Below, one piece after another: positions 1 through 8,531 of a stretch of 64,000 nt of DNA (its first letter is position 1; each line of letters opens with the position of its first letter). The stretch spans positions 558,001 to 622,000 of the forward strand of contig JASGIB010000001.1 of NCBI GenBank assembly GCA_047602125.1, given 5' to 3'. The position numbers were made by a program, and so were the translations under genes. The notes under the pieces are model-generated. The model did no database searches. It saw only the letters and a program-made list of their open reading frames with translations, and was not told the origin of the DNA. The DNA is from Pseudoluteimonas sp047602125. GTDB taxonomy: Bacteria > Pseudomonadota > Gammaproteobacteria > Xanthomonadales > Xanthomonadaceae.

Positions 1-309
1 TTCATCGACGCCATGATCCAGATCCGCGAGGAAATCCGCATGGTCGAGCGCGGCGAACTCGACCGCGAGGACAACCCGCTCAAGCACGCGCCGCACACCG
101 CGACCCAGGCCGCGGCGGCGGAATGGAAGCATGGCTACAGCCGCGAACTGGCGGTGTTCCCGCTCGCCACCCTGAAGCAGCAGAAATACTGGCCGCCGGT
201 CGCGCGCGTGGACAATGTCTACGGCGACAAGAACGTGTTCTGTTCCTGCGTACCGATCGGCGACTTCAAGGACGAACCGGAAGCCTTCAGCGAACCGATG
301 GTGTCCTGA
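1..309 (+). CDS. gcvP: Glycine dehydrogenase (decarboxylating), C-terminal end (partial)
   Basis: This is the last 102 codons of the P-protein of the glycine cleavage system, the PLP enzyme that decarboxylates glycine and passes the aminomethyl group to the lipoyl arm of the H-protein in the cytoplasm. The visible tail has the motifs typical of GcvP C-termini: an EDNPLKHAPHT block, an EWKHGYSRELAVFP block and the ending VYGDKNVFCSCVPI. The frame is open from base 1, so the start and the PLP lysine lie outside the window. A clear hairpin terminator follows the stop. The family assignment is very secure; only the truncation by the window edge limits it. Confidence 0.96.
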   Translation, partial: FIDAMIQIREEIRMVERGELDREDNPLKHAPHTATQAAAAEWKHGYSRELAVFPLATLKQQKYWPPVARVDNVYGDKNVFCSCVPIGDFKDEPEAFSEPMVS

Positions 310-327
310 GCCGGTTCAGACGCGATA

Positions 328-356
328 CGAAAAGCCCCGCATCGCGGGGCTTTTTC
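328..356. terminator. Rho-independent terminator, bidirectional
   Basis: A perfect 7-bp stem GCCCCGC/GCGGGGC with a 3-base loop (334-350) is followed by TTTTT on the plus strand and preceded by an A-rich run, which becomes a T-run on the minus strand. It sits between the converging ends of gcvP and the FAD oxidoreductase, so it probably serves both. The last T overlaps the first base of the oxidoreductase stop codon complement. Confidence 0.9.
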
Positions 357-1572
357 AATCCGCGCCGACGCGCGCGAACGAAAACAGTTTCGCCAGCGGA
401 TGCGCGCGGCGTTCCACCCGCGCGCGCAGCAATCCCGCGCCGAGCATCGAATAGGTGATGCCGTTGCCGCCATAGGCCATGGCGAAATGCACCTTCGGGC
501 CCAGGGAGGCGTGCGGGCCGAAGAACGGGAGGCCGTCTTCGGTTTCCGCGAACGTGCCCGCCCACGAGAACGCCGGCACGACCGTCGCCGTCGGGAACAG
601 TTCGTGCATGCGCTCGAGCAGTTTCGCCGCCTTCTTCGGCACGCGCCGGTCGCGGCGCGCGGGGATGTCGACCGCGTCGTCCTCGCCGCCGACCAGCAGT
701 CGGTTGTCCGGGGTGATGCGGAAATAGAGGTAGGGTCGCGCGGTTTCCCAAGCCATGGTGGTGGCGAACGCATCCAGCGGCCCGGGATCCAGCGGATCGC
801 CGATCAGCGCATAGCTGCTGCGGTTCCTCGCCACGCGCTTCGGCAGCCACTGCTGGGTCGCGTAACCCGCCGCGAGCACGACGTATCTCGCGGCGATGGC
901 CGCGCCCTGGTCGGTGCGCAGCAGCATGTCGCGTGAACGCGGTTCGACCGTTGCGATGCGGGTGCGGTCGAACACCCCGGTACCGGCGCGCTCCAGCCGT
1001 TGCAACAGGCGCAGCGCGAACCGGTACGGATCCACGCCCGCGGCCGGGCGGTTGAGGATGGCCGCGGGGGCGTCGAAACCGTAGCGCTCGCGCACGGCGG
1101 ATTCGTCCAGCCATTCGACATCGAAACCGTTGCGGTCGCGGGCTTCGAATTCATCGCGAAACTTGCGAAGATCGCGGCGACGGCTGGCGAAATACAGGCT
1201 GTCCGACTTGTGGTAGCCGACATCGCGCATGCGCCCGAGCATGGACTGCAGCGCTTCGACCGATGCCACGCAGGCGCGATAGGCGAGCAAGGCATCGCTT
1301 TCGCCGATGCGTTTCGCGAGATCGGTCAAATGGGTGTCGATTTCGTACTGCAGCAACGCGGTGCTGGCCGCGGTGCTGCCCCAGCCGACATCGCGCTCTT
1401 CGACCACGGCGACGTCGTGCCCGTGCGCGGCGAATTCGCGGGCGATCAGCGCGCCGGTGATGCCGCCGCCGACCACAGCGACATCGCAGCGCAAGTCGCG
1501 TTCCAGGCGCGGGAAGGCATGCAACAACCCGTTGCGCACCGCCCACCACGGATATCCGCTCTTGAGGTCCAT
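355..1572 (-). CDS. FAD-dependent oxidoreductase, DAO (glycine/D-amino acid oxidase-like) family
   Basis: This 405-residue flavoprotein has an N-terminal Rossmann dinucleotide-binding motif, VAVVGGGITGALIAREF, at residues 31-47, followed by the acidic end of the second beta strand (VVEE) that binds the ribose of FAD. The C-terminal part has the family's second FAD contact, around YGGNGITYS. Such proteins oxidise amines or amino acids in the cytoplasm or at the membrane; the substrate cannot be read from the sequence. No signal peptide is seen. The gene stands alone: a terminator follows it and 55 bases separate it from the next gene upstream of its neighbour. It could equally be annotated as a gamma-glutamylputrescine- or sarcosine-oxidase-like protein. 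Confidence 0.85.
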   Translation of the reverse strand: MDLKSGYPWWAVRNGLLHAFPRLERDLRCDVAVVGGGITGALIAREFAAHGHDVAVVEERDVGWGSTAASTALLQYEIDTHLTDLAKRIGESDALLAYRACVASVEALQSMLGRMRDVGYHKSDSLYFASRRRDLRKFRDEFEARDRNGFDVEWLDESAVRERYGFDAPAAILNRPAAGVDPYRFALRLLQRLERAGTGVFDRTRIATVEPRSRDMLLRTDQGAAIAARYVVLAAGYATQQWLPKRVARNRSSYALIGDPLDPGPLDAFATTMAWETARPYLYFRITPDNRLLVGGEDDAVDIPARRDRRVPKKAAKLLERMHELFPTATVVPAFSWAGTFAETEDGLPFFGPHASLGPKVHFAMAYGGNGITYSMLGAGLLRARVERRAHPLAKLFSFARVGAD

Positions 1573-1627
1573 GCGACGTTCATCGCACGAATGCCGGCTG
1601 CATCACGTGAATGCCCCGCACGGAGGT

Positions 1628-3016
1628 TCATTTCGCCGGAGGAGTTTCATCCACCGGCGGCGAACGGGTGAAGCTGCCCGCGAACCCGGGGAACGCCACC
1701 GGGCTCTCCCAACCGTCCGCGCCCACCGCGGACACGCCGAAGAACCAGTCATCGATGTTCACGCCCTTCAGCACGATGGACGTCGCGTTTCCTGCATCAC
1801 GCGATGATTGCCATTGCGGCGCGGTGGTGTCGCGCCACCACGCGCGATAAGCGGTCGCGCCGGGTGATGGCTGCCACGACAGCGTGGTGTCGTAATCGAG
1901 CTGGCCCTTGATGTCGATGCCGTCGGGCGGCGCCGGCGCATTCGCCAGCGCGGCCAACGTGATCGCATTGAGGCGCGTGACGTTGGCGAGGTAGTCGAAA
2001 TCGACGTGGTCGATGGTGTCGCCGTAGCGCACGCCATCCTCCGTGCGCAGGTCCTGGTGCTGGTGGGTGTAGTCCTCGTGCGATTCGGTCACGCGCACCG
2101 CCGGGAAGCCTTGCGCGAGGAATTCGACCTGGTCGCCGCCGCGCCCGAAGCGGTCGGTGCGGTAGACCATGCGCACGCGGAAATCGCCGAGGTGGCGCTC
2201 CGCCAGCGACTGCATGAAGCGCGCGAGGTTGCGCGAAGGTGAATCCACCTCGCCGCCGTGGTAGCGGCGGTAATCCGCCTGCTCCGCGGTTTCGTTGGTC
2301 TTGGTGCCCTCGGAGAACACGCGCACGCTGTTCGCGTCGCGCTGGCCGTCGCCGCCCAGCGGGCTGCCGACGATGTCGTTGTTGAGGTTGGCCTCGACCT
2401 CCCAGCCATGGTCGACCGCGTATTGCGCGATCACCTTGCCGCCGTACAGGCCCTGTTCCTCGCCCGAATCGGCCGAATACACGATGGTCGCGGCGAACTT
2501 GTGCTTGCTGAGCACGCGCGCGGCCTCGATCAGCGCCGACACGCCGGAGGCATCGTCGTTGGCGCCTGGCGCGTCGCCGGTCGCGTCCATGACGTCGGTG
2601 CGGCGCGAATCGAGGTGGCCGGTGATGACCACGACGCGACCAGGATCGCTCGTTCCACGCTGGATCGCGACCACATCCATCACTTCCACGCCCTGCGACG
2701 GCGTGCGCTTGCCGGTGAACACCCGCGAGGGCGTGGCCACTTCGAGGCAACCGCCGCAGTCGGCGGAGAACCGCTCGAATTGCGACTTCACCCAGCGACG
2801 CGCCGCGCCGATGCCGCGGGAATCCGATGTCGTGTCGGACAGCGTGTGCCGCGTGCCGAAACCGACCAGCGCCGCATCGAATTCGCGCAGCGACTGCGGC
2901 GAGACCGCGGCGGCGATGGCATCGAGCTCGGGATGGCGAACCGGCTTCGGTTCGTCGGCGGCCAGCGCCAGCATCGAAACCAGCAACGCGAGCCCGGCGA
3001 TGGCGATTCGACGCAT
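1628..3016 (-). CDS. Secreted zinc aminopeptidase, M28 family
   Basis: A 462-residue exported metallopeptidase. Residues 1-20 form a signal peptide ending in LALAA. The M28 zinc-site residues are visible in order: GHLDS (His134, Asp136), GANDDASG (Asp154), the GEEQG pair Glu186/Glu187 (general base and ligand), NND (Asp214) and the ESHEDYTH segment (His313). Residues of about 365-450 look like a fibronectin-III-type accessory domain. I chose the ATG at 3016 because it follows a good GGAGGA site at 7-base spacing and begins the signal peptide; the frame is open further upstream but that part has no signal sequence. Likely role is trimming peptides in the periplasm or outside the cell, alongside the M1 peptidase two genes upstream. 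Confidence 0.9.
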   Translation of the reverse strand: MRRIAIAGLALLVSMLALAADEPKPVRHPELDAIAAAVSPQSLREFDAALVGFGTRHTLSDTTSDSRGIGAARRWVKSQFERFSADCGGCLEVATPSRVFTGKRTPSQGVEVMDVVAIQRGTSDPGRVVVITGHLDSRRTDVMDATGDAPGANDDASGVSALIEAARVLSKHKFAATIVYSADSGEEQGLYGGKVIAQYAVDHGWEVEANLNNDIVGSPLGGDGQRDANSVRVFSEGTKTNETAEQADYRRYHGGEVDSPSRNLARFMQSLAERHLGDFRVRMVYRTDRFGRGGDQVEFLAQGFPAVRVTESHEDYTHQHQDLRTEDGVRYGDTIDHVDFDYLANVTRLNAITLAALANAPAPPDGIDIKGQLDYDTTLSWQPSPGATAYRAWWRDTTAPQWQSSRDAGNATSIVLKGVNIDDWFFGVSAVGADGWESPVAFPGFAGSFTRSPPVDETPPAK

Positions 3017-3083
3017 GGCGGCTTCCTCCGGCGACTGGAGGGACAAGCCTAGCGATTCGCGTCGATGCGCGCGAATCGCGCGA

Positions 3084-4370
3084 TCACGATTCGACGATGG
3101 GTTTCTCCGCCTCCACGTCCCAGCCACTCCAGCGCCCGGTCGCGAGGTCGAGCGAGAGCAGCGCCTCGTGCGTGTCGCGATATCCCGACTCGCCCGCGTT
3201 CCAGCTGCCGTACAGCAGCAGTCGCGAGGGCAACGCCCAGCGGTTCGACAGTTCCTGGATCGGCAGGTCGCTGGTCCACAGCGCACGGAAATCCGGGCCG
3301 ACCCGCGCCAGCGCGAGGCGTCCCGCCGCATCCAGTCGCGTGCGATGCAGCACCAGCGTGCCATCCGGATCGTGCAACTGCAGCGGCGGGCGCGGCGTCG
3401 CTTTCATCAGGTTGCCGCGCTTTGTCCAGGCCGGCGTGCCCGGCACGGCCTGCGCCTTCAGCATCCTCCCCTGCAGCCAGGTGCCGGAACCGGGCAGCGG
3501 CGACAGCGATGCGATGCGCGCGAACGATTCGCCATGGCGATCCTCGCGCGTTTCGACGGTCGCGGCGCGGAAGCTGCGGCGCGCGGTTTCGCCCTCGTCG
3601 ACGAGGTCGTCCGTGCTGAAATACTTGTCGCCCCATTCGTCGTGCTCGGCATCCTGCCCTTCCCTGTCGCCGAGCAGGCCGATCCAGCGGTCGCCGAACA
3701 TGCCGCTGCGCACGCCGAAATCGCCGGTACGGTAACCGCCGTTCCAGGTCGTGGTCATGAACCCGGCGTTGCCGAAGACCTCCTCGTCCGCGACCTGGTA
3801 ATCACTCGCCGCCAGCGTGGCCGCGTCGATGCGCATGCGCCGGCCGTCGGCGAGCGTGACCACCAACGCGTCGCCCATCCATGCGTGGAAGGCGAGTTCG
3901 CGGGGGAACAAGCCGCGCAGTCCGGGATTGGCGCGTTCCAGCGCCGCGAGGTCGGCGAGCACGGACGCATCCTTCGCCGACAACACGACCAGCTGGTCGT
4001 GCAGCCACAGCCACACGCGGTCGCCCTGCTGGCCGAGGATGCGGATGCCTTCTCCGGTGCCGCGGCCTTCGTCCTTCACCACCAAGAGCGTCTTCAGCCA
4101 CGTGCGCTGCGCGGTCGACGGATCGTGCGCCTGCAGGCGCAGGTGCGTGTAGCTTTCGTTGATCCATTTGCCGATGCTGCGGCCGACGCCGCCGACATGG
4201 CGGGAACGTTCTTCTTCCTGGGTCGTGGCCAGCCACAGTTGCGCGCCGGAACCGGTATCGACCAGGCCCATGGGGCCGGCGCGTCGCGGCGGATCGAAGC
4301 TGCTGTTGCTGCACGCGCCCAGCGACGACGCGAGCGCCATGGCGAAAACGAAAAACAGGATCCTGCGCAT
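3084..4370 (-). CDS. Lipoprotein of the PA2928 type, function unknown
   Basis: A 428-residue putative lipoprotein: the N-terminus MRRILFFVF... leads to a lipobox LGAC with Cys20 as the predicted lipidation site. The rest is rich in short hydrophobic-Trp beta segments (for example GDRVWLWLHDQLVV), which suggests a beta-propeller-like or all-beta fold. I connect it with the uncharacterised PA2928 family from overall resemblance, which is a recollection and not a computed match. It lies between two secreted peptidase genes on the same strand, with gaps of 67 and 104 bases, so it may be co-expressed with them. The start at 4370 begins the lipoprotein signal. Confidence 0.7.
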   Translation of the reverse strand: MRRILFFVFAMALASSLGACSNSSFDPPRRAGPMGLVDTGSGAQLWLATTQEEERSRHVGGVGRSIGKWINESYTHLRLQAHDPSTAQRTWLKTLLVVKDEGRGTGEGIRILGQQGDRVWLWLHDQLVVLSAKDASVLADLAALERANPGLRGLFPRELAFHAWMGDALVVTLADGRRMRIDAATLAASDYQVADEEVFGNAGFMTTTWNGGYRTGDFGVRSGMFGDRWIGLLGDREGQDAEHDEWGDKYFSTDDLVDEGETARRSFRAATVETREDRHGESFARIASLSPLPGSGTWLQGRMLKAQAVPGTPAWTKRGNLMKATPRPPLQLHDPDGTLVLHRTRLDAAGRLALARVGPDFRALWTSDLPIQELSNRWALPSRLLLYGSWNAGESGYRDTHEALLSLDLATGRWSGWDVEAEKPIVES

Positions 4371-4474
4371 GGTCCGTCCGCCGCGGGCTTTACCATGCAC
4401 ACGCGGCGCGCGCGCGCGAACGGCCATCGGCCGCCCGCGAGGCGCCATGCCCCGCGGCGGCGCAGCGCGGCGGA

Positions 4475-7159
4475 TCAGTAACCCTTCTGCTTCAACCAGG
4501 CCTCGATCTGCGGCAGGTTGCTCGCGCGCAGCCTGACCCGTGTCTGGATGGAGGCGATCGCGGTTTCGGCGGAACGGCGCGACGTCGGCGCGATGTACCT
4601 GTCGGCGAACGCGCGGATCTTGTCGACCATGTCGAGCGTGGTCGCGCTGCCGCCCAGGCCCGGGTAGTAGCGCGCGCGCGAAGTGGAATCGACCAGTTCG
4701 TCGACCTGTTCGCGATGGGCCACGGCGAAATCGAAGGCCATGTCCGGATGCTCCCAGGACACCGCCGAAATCATCCCGGCGCTGTTGGTCGCGCCCGGCT
4801 CGTCGGTCAGGGCCATGTCCAGCGCGCGCTGCGCCAGCGCCTTGTCCCTGGCCCGCGCCAGCAGGCCGTAGTACTGGTCGCGGATCATCGAAGACTTTTC
4901 GCCGCGCGCCATCGCATGCAGTTTGTCCCACATCGCCGCATCGGCGTTGTAGGCGACGATGTCGAGCACGGTGCGGCGCAGGTCCGGCGGCAACGCGGCC
5001 GGATCTGTCGCCGAGGCCGCGAAACGACGACGCGCTTCGGCGATCACCTGTTCGTCGCCCAGGCCGGCCAGCGTTCCGATCAGGCCGGTGCGCAATTGCC
5101 TGGTGGTCGAGGAATCGCCTTCGCGGTTGTCCCAGCCGAGTTGTTCGAACTTCGGCGACAACCGCGACAGCGCGTACTTGCGGAACGCGGCCTGGCGCGC
5201 CGGATCGCCCTTGAACATCTCGTCGATGCCATCCAGGGTGCCGGCCACCTGGTCCCAGAGATCGGGCGAGGCATCGAGCGGAACCCGGTCGGCGATGTCG
5301 AGCAGGTCGGATTGGGGTTGCAGGCCGACGGATGCGAGCGCGCTGGTATCCAGCATCACCCCGAGTTGGTCGACCACCGGCAGGCGCGCGAAGCCATCGC
5401 CCAGCGCCTTGAACTGCGCGGGCGCGTACAACGTTCGGTAATAACCCTTCTGCCCGGCGTTCACCAGCACCGGCGCATCGCAGCCCGGCAATTCCACGCT
5501 GGCCTTGCCGTCCACCAGCACGTGCACCACGTCGCCATCGCCGCCGCGCACGGTGACCGGCACCAGCCAGTGCAGCGGCGCCTTGTCCAGCCGATCGACG
5601 GTGAATTCGCCCTGCTCCAGGCTCAGTTCGGTCTTGCCGCCGTTGCAGGTGCTGCTGGCCTTGATCAACGGCACGCCGGGTTGCAGGGTGAAATCGTGCG
5701 CCACCTGCAGGAACCGCTTGCCCGGCGCGGCCTGTTCGATCTCGCGCCAGAGTTCGTCGGTGACCGCGTTGCCGTAGGCGTGCTTGCGGACGTAGCTGCG
5801 CACGCCTTCGCGCCAGGCATCGGCACCGACGTAATCCTCGAGCATGCCGATCACCGCCGAGCCCTTGCCGTAGGTGATGCCGTCGAACGCCTGGCTGGCC
5901 TGCTCCACGGTCTCGACGTGCTGCACCACCGGATGGGTGGTGGCGTAGGCGTCGCGGCCCATCGCGCCGCGGCTGGTATAGGCGGCGTCGACGTTGTCGA
6001 CGTCCCATTCCGGATGCAGCTTGCGGGTGGTGCGCCCTTCCATCCACGTGGCGAAGCCTTCGTTGAGCCACAGGTCGTCCCACCAGGCCATGGTGACGAG
6101 GTCGCCGAACCACTGGTGCGCGATTTCGTGCGCGGCCACGGTGAAGGCGCGTTGCTTGTCCGAGATGCCGGAAATGGCCGGATCCAGCAGCAGCGAATAC
6201 TCGAAGGTGAAGATCGCGCCCCAGTTCTCCATCGCGCTGAAGAACTGGCTGCGTCCCGGCGCGGCGATGTTGTCCAGCTTCGGCAGCGGGTACGGCACGC
6301 CGAAGTAATCGTTGTACTCGTGCAGCACGTCGCGGCTGGCTTCCAGCGCATAACGCGCCTGCTCCACCTTGCCCTTCTGCACGATCACGCCGATTTCGAC
6401 GGGCTTGCCATCGGTGCCGTTGTCGCCCTCGATCGTGGCGCGGTCGAACTCGCCCACGGCCAGGAACAGCAGGTAGGTCGACATCTTCGGCGTGGTCCGG
6501 AACACCACGCGTCGCATGCCGTTGCCGTCGTCCCGCACCGAGGCCTCCGGCATGTTGCCGACGACCATGTCGCCGGCCGGCGCGTTCACCACCAGGTCGA
6601 AGGTCGCCTTGTAGCCGGGCTCGTCCCAGGAGGGAATGAAGCGGCGCGCGTCGGAGTTCTCGAACTGGGTGAACAGTGCGCGCTTCTGCCCGCGCTCGGT
6701 CTGGTAGTCGAGCGCGAACAGGCCGTTGGCCTGCGTGCCGATCTTGCCGGTGTAATCGGTGGACAGGGTGTAGCGGCCCGGCGCCAGCGGCGCATCGAAG
6801 GCGAAGGTCGCGGTCTGCGCGTCGGCATCGACCGAAACCTTCGGCGCCAGTTTCTTTCCTCCGGGCGTCGCCAGCGTGGTGTTGGAGAACGCCAGGTCGA
6901 TCGCCTGCAGCACGATGCGCGAGGTCGGCGCCGCCACTTCGAGGTCGATGCTCGCCTTGCCATCGAACGCGAGCTTGTCCGCATGCGGCGTCACTTCGAT
7001 CGCGTAATGCGTCGGGCTCACGCCGCGCGGCAATTGGGTCGTGGCTGCGACCACCGGTGGCTGCGCCGCCAGCGAGATTCCGGCCGGCGTCTGCGCGCTC
7101 GCGCCGGACGCAGTGCCGTACAGGCCGAGGAGGATGGCGGCAATCAGGGGACGACGCAT
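4475..7159 (-). CDS. Secreted M1-family zinc aminopeptidase
   Basis: An 894-residue gluzincin aminopeptidase with a signal peptide (residues 1-22, ending ASA). The exopeptidase motif appears as SAMEN (308-312), the zinc site HEIAH at 344-348 and the third ligand Glu367 in WLNEGFATW, giving the HExxH-x18-E spacing of the family. The C-terminal half is the helical ERAP1-like domain. It should remove N-terminal residues from peptides in the periplasm or medium. The ATG at 7159 has a GGAG site about 9 bases upstream and starts the signal peptide; an ATG four codons earlier is a weaker alternative. Length and domain order are normal for the family. Confidence 0.94.
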   Translation of the reverse strand: MRRPLIAAILLGLYGTASGASAQTPAGISLAAQPPVVAATTQLPRGVSPTHYAIEVTPHADKLAFDGKASIDLEVAAPTSRIVLQAIDLAFSNTTLATPGGKKLAPKVSVDADAQTATFAFDAPLAPGRYTLSTDYTGKIGTQANGLFALDYQTERGQKRALFTQFENSDARRFIPSWDEPGYKATFDLVVNAPAGDMVVGNMPEASVRDDGNGMRRVVFRTTPKMSTYLLFLAVGEFDRATIEGDNGTDGKPVEIGVIVQKGKVEQARYALEASRDVLHEYNDYFGVPYPLPKLDNIAAPGRSQFFSAMENWGAIFTFEYSLLLDPAISGISDKQRAFTVAAHEIAHQWFGDLVTMAWWDDLWLNEGFATWMEGRTTRKLHPEWDVDNVDAAYTSRGAMGRDAYATTHPVVQHVETVEQASQAFDGITYGKGSAVIGMLEDYVGADAWREGVRSYVRKHAYGNAVTDELWREIEQAAPGKRFLQVAHDFTLQPGVPLIKASSTCNGGKTELSLEQGEFTVDRLDKAPLHWLVPVTVRGGDGDVVHVLVDGKASVELPGCDAPVLVNAGQKGYYRTLYAPAQFKALGDGFARLPVVDQLGVMLDTSALASVGLQPQSDLLDIADRVPLDASPDLWDQVAGTLDGIDEMFKGDPARQAAFRKYALSRLSPKFEQLGWDNREGDSSTTRQLRTGLIGTLAGLGDEQVIAEARRRFAASATDPAALPPDLRRTVLDIVAYNADAAMWDKLHAMARGEKSSMIRDQYYGLLARARDKALAQRALDMALTDEPGATNSAGMISAVSWEHPDMAFDFAVAHREQVDELVDSTSRARYYPGLGGSATTLDMVDKIRAFADRYIAPTSRRSAETAIASIQTRVRLRASNLPQIEAWLKQKGY

Positions 7160-7263
7160 GCGGGGCTCCATGGCTGCGGCCGCGCGGCCGCCAAACCCCG
7201 CATCATGGCCTTCCAGGGCTCGGCGAGGCATGCCCGAAAGTCATGCCGCGGATCGCCCGAGGC

Positions 7264-7680
7264 CTAGCGCGTGCGGAAGAATGCCGCCAGCGCGGCCACG
7301 GTGAGTCCCTGCAGCGGCCCCAGCCACAGGTTGGAGCGATGCATGAGTTCGATCGGATCCATCTGCTGCAGCAAGGGCTGGACCAGCACCGATACGGCCA
7401 CGAGCAACAGGTAGAACACCGACAATCCCAGCGCGAGCCACAGCAGGCCGCCGGGAGCCGGCGCATCGCCGCCTGCCGTCGGATTGCGGGAATCGACGAC
7501 CAGGGTGCCGACGATCAACGACAGCGTGGGCATCACCGTGGGCAGGTACCAGGCCCAGGCCTGGTCGGCATGGCTACCGTAGCGGCCCATCAGGCTCTGC
7601 GCCACGAGGATGGCGAACACGAGCGCGGCGCCCGACAGCCACACGCCGGCCAGCCACCATTTGGATTTGCTCAGGGTCAT
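7264..7680 (-). CDS. Small integral membrane protein, unknown function
   Basis: A 138-residue protein with about four hydrophobic segments: WWLAGVWLSGAALVFAILVA, AWYLPTVMPTLSLIVGTLVV, GLLWLALGLSVFYLLLVAVS and a shorter C-terminal one. It is not a family I recognise. It starts 7 bases after the end of the lipoprotein gene on the same strand, so the two are very probably one transcript and may work together at the inner membrane. The ATG at 7680 is the only start that keeps the first membrane helix near the N-terminus. Confidence 0.75.
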   Translation of the reverse strand: MTLSKSKWWLAGVWLSGAALVFAILVAQSLMGRYGSHADQAWAWYLPTVMPTLSLIVGTLVVDSRNPTAGGDAPAPGGLLWLALGLSVFYLLLVAVSVLVQPLLQQMDPIELMHRSNLWLGPLQGLTVAALAAFFRTR

Positions 7681-7687
7681 TCGGGCC

Positions 7688-8431
7688 TCACTTGCGCAAC
7701 GCGGCGGTGATGCCGCTGATGTCCAACTGGATCGAAGCGGATGGCGCGCCGTCGGGATTGGCGATCGGCGCATCCGCGTGCCCGACCTTGCGGAACTGGT
7801 AGACCAGCGCGCTACCGGCGCTGTCGGCGCCGAAGGGGTTCGCCGCGAGCGCGGGCGGCAACCGATCGGCGCCGCCTTCCAGCCAAGCCTGCGCCTGCGC
7901 CTCGCTCGCCTCGTTGCGCGAGGTGGCGACGGCCTGGTCGGTGACGACGAACACGATGACGCGATAGTCGCCTTGCGGCGCGGTGAACAGCGCGCGCAGG
8001 TAGTCCCCCAGCGTGAACACGGGCTGCGCCGGCAACGCCGTCGACCATCGCTGCGGGTCGGGCCTGGGCTTGCCGTCCGCGGAAATCTGCTCGAGCCGCG
8101 TGGCGAGCGCGAAGCCGCCGGGCACGGTGTAGTAGCTCCATTCGCCGTAACCGACGCTGGCGAGCGACGATTCCAGGTGGCGGGCGACGTCTCCCAGCGT
8201 GGCCGGATCGCGCGCGAGCAGGTTGCGCGGCAGGGTCGCGCGCGACGTGGGTTTCGGCGGCGGCCACGGGAACGCAGGCACGACCTGCTGCGGAGGCGGA
8301 GGCGGAGGTGGCGGCGGGGGCGGAGGCGTTGCGGCGCAGGCCGCCAAGAGCAGCGCAAGGAGCACGCAGTTCGCGCACGCGCGATGCGGAAGCCGAAGGA
8401 TTCCCAGGGCAAGGATGTTGCGAACGGGCAT
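7688..8431 (-). CDS. Putative lipoprotein with poly-proline linker
   Basis: A 247-residue exported protein. The N-terminal hydrophobic stretch ends in LLAAC, giving Cys32 as the likely lipidated residue. It is followed at once by a run of twelve prolines (about residues 36-47), probably a rigid spacer that lifts the globular domain off the membrane. The globular part has a mixed alpha/beta look (YRVIVFVVTDQAV) but no motif I recognise. A strong AAGGGGAG site precedes the ATG at 8431. It lies in a two-gene unit with the four-helix membrane protein that follows. Confidence 0.75.
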   Translation of the reverse strand: MPVRNILALGILRLPHRACANCVLLALLLAACAATPPPPPPPPPPPPQQVVPAFPWPPPKPTSRATLPRNLLARDPATLGDVARHLESSLASVGYGEWSYYTVPGGFALATRLEQISADGKPRPDPQRWSTALPAQPVFTLGDYLRALFTAPQGDYRVIVFVVTDQAVATSRNEASEAQAQAWLEGGADRLPPALAANPFGADSAGSALVYQFRKVGHADAPIANPDGAPSASIQLDISGITAALRK

Positions 8432-8531
8432 CGCGCTCCCCTTGTCGATGCGCCGGGAGTTCCGGCGGCCCGACCGGGTTAACGCGATGCGCGCCCGGGA
8501 ACGGCCGTGTTCGGCCGCGATCCGGTCCGGC

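Noticed and set aside
4395..4425. GCGCGCGC tract as a Z-DNA or regulatory element
   Set aside because: Short alternating GC runs are expected in a genome of this composition; nothing else around it supports a function.
2295..4481. Very long open frames on the plus strand opposite the peptidase and lipoprotein genes
   Set aside because: They lie antisense to genes with clear signal peptides, motifs and ribosome sites, have no such support themselves, and long antisense frames are expected at this GC content.
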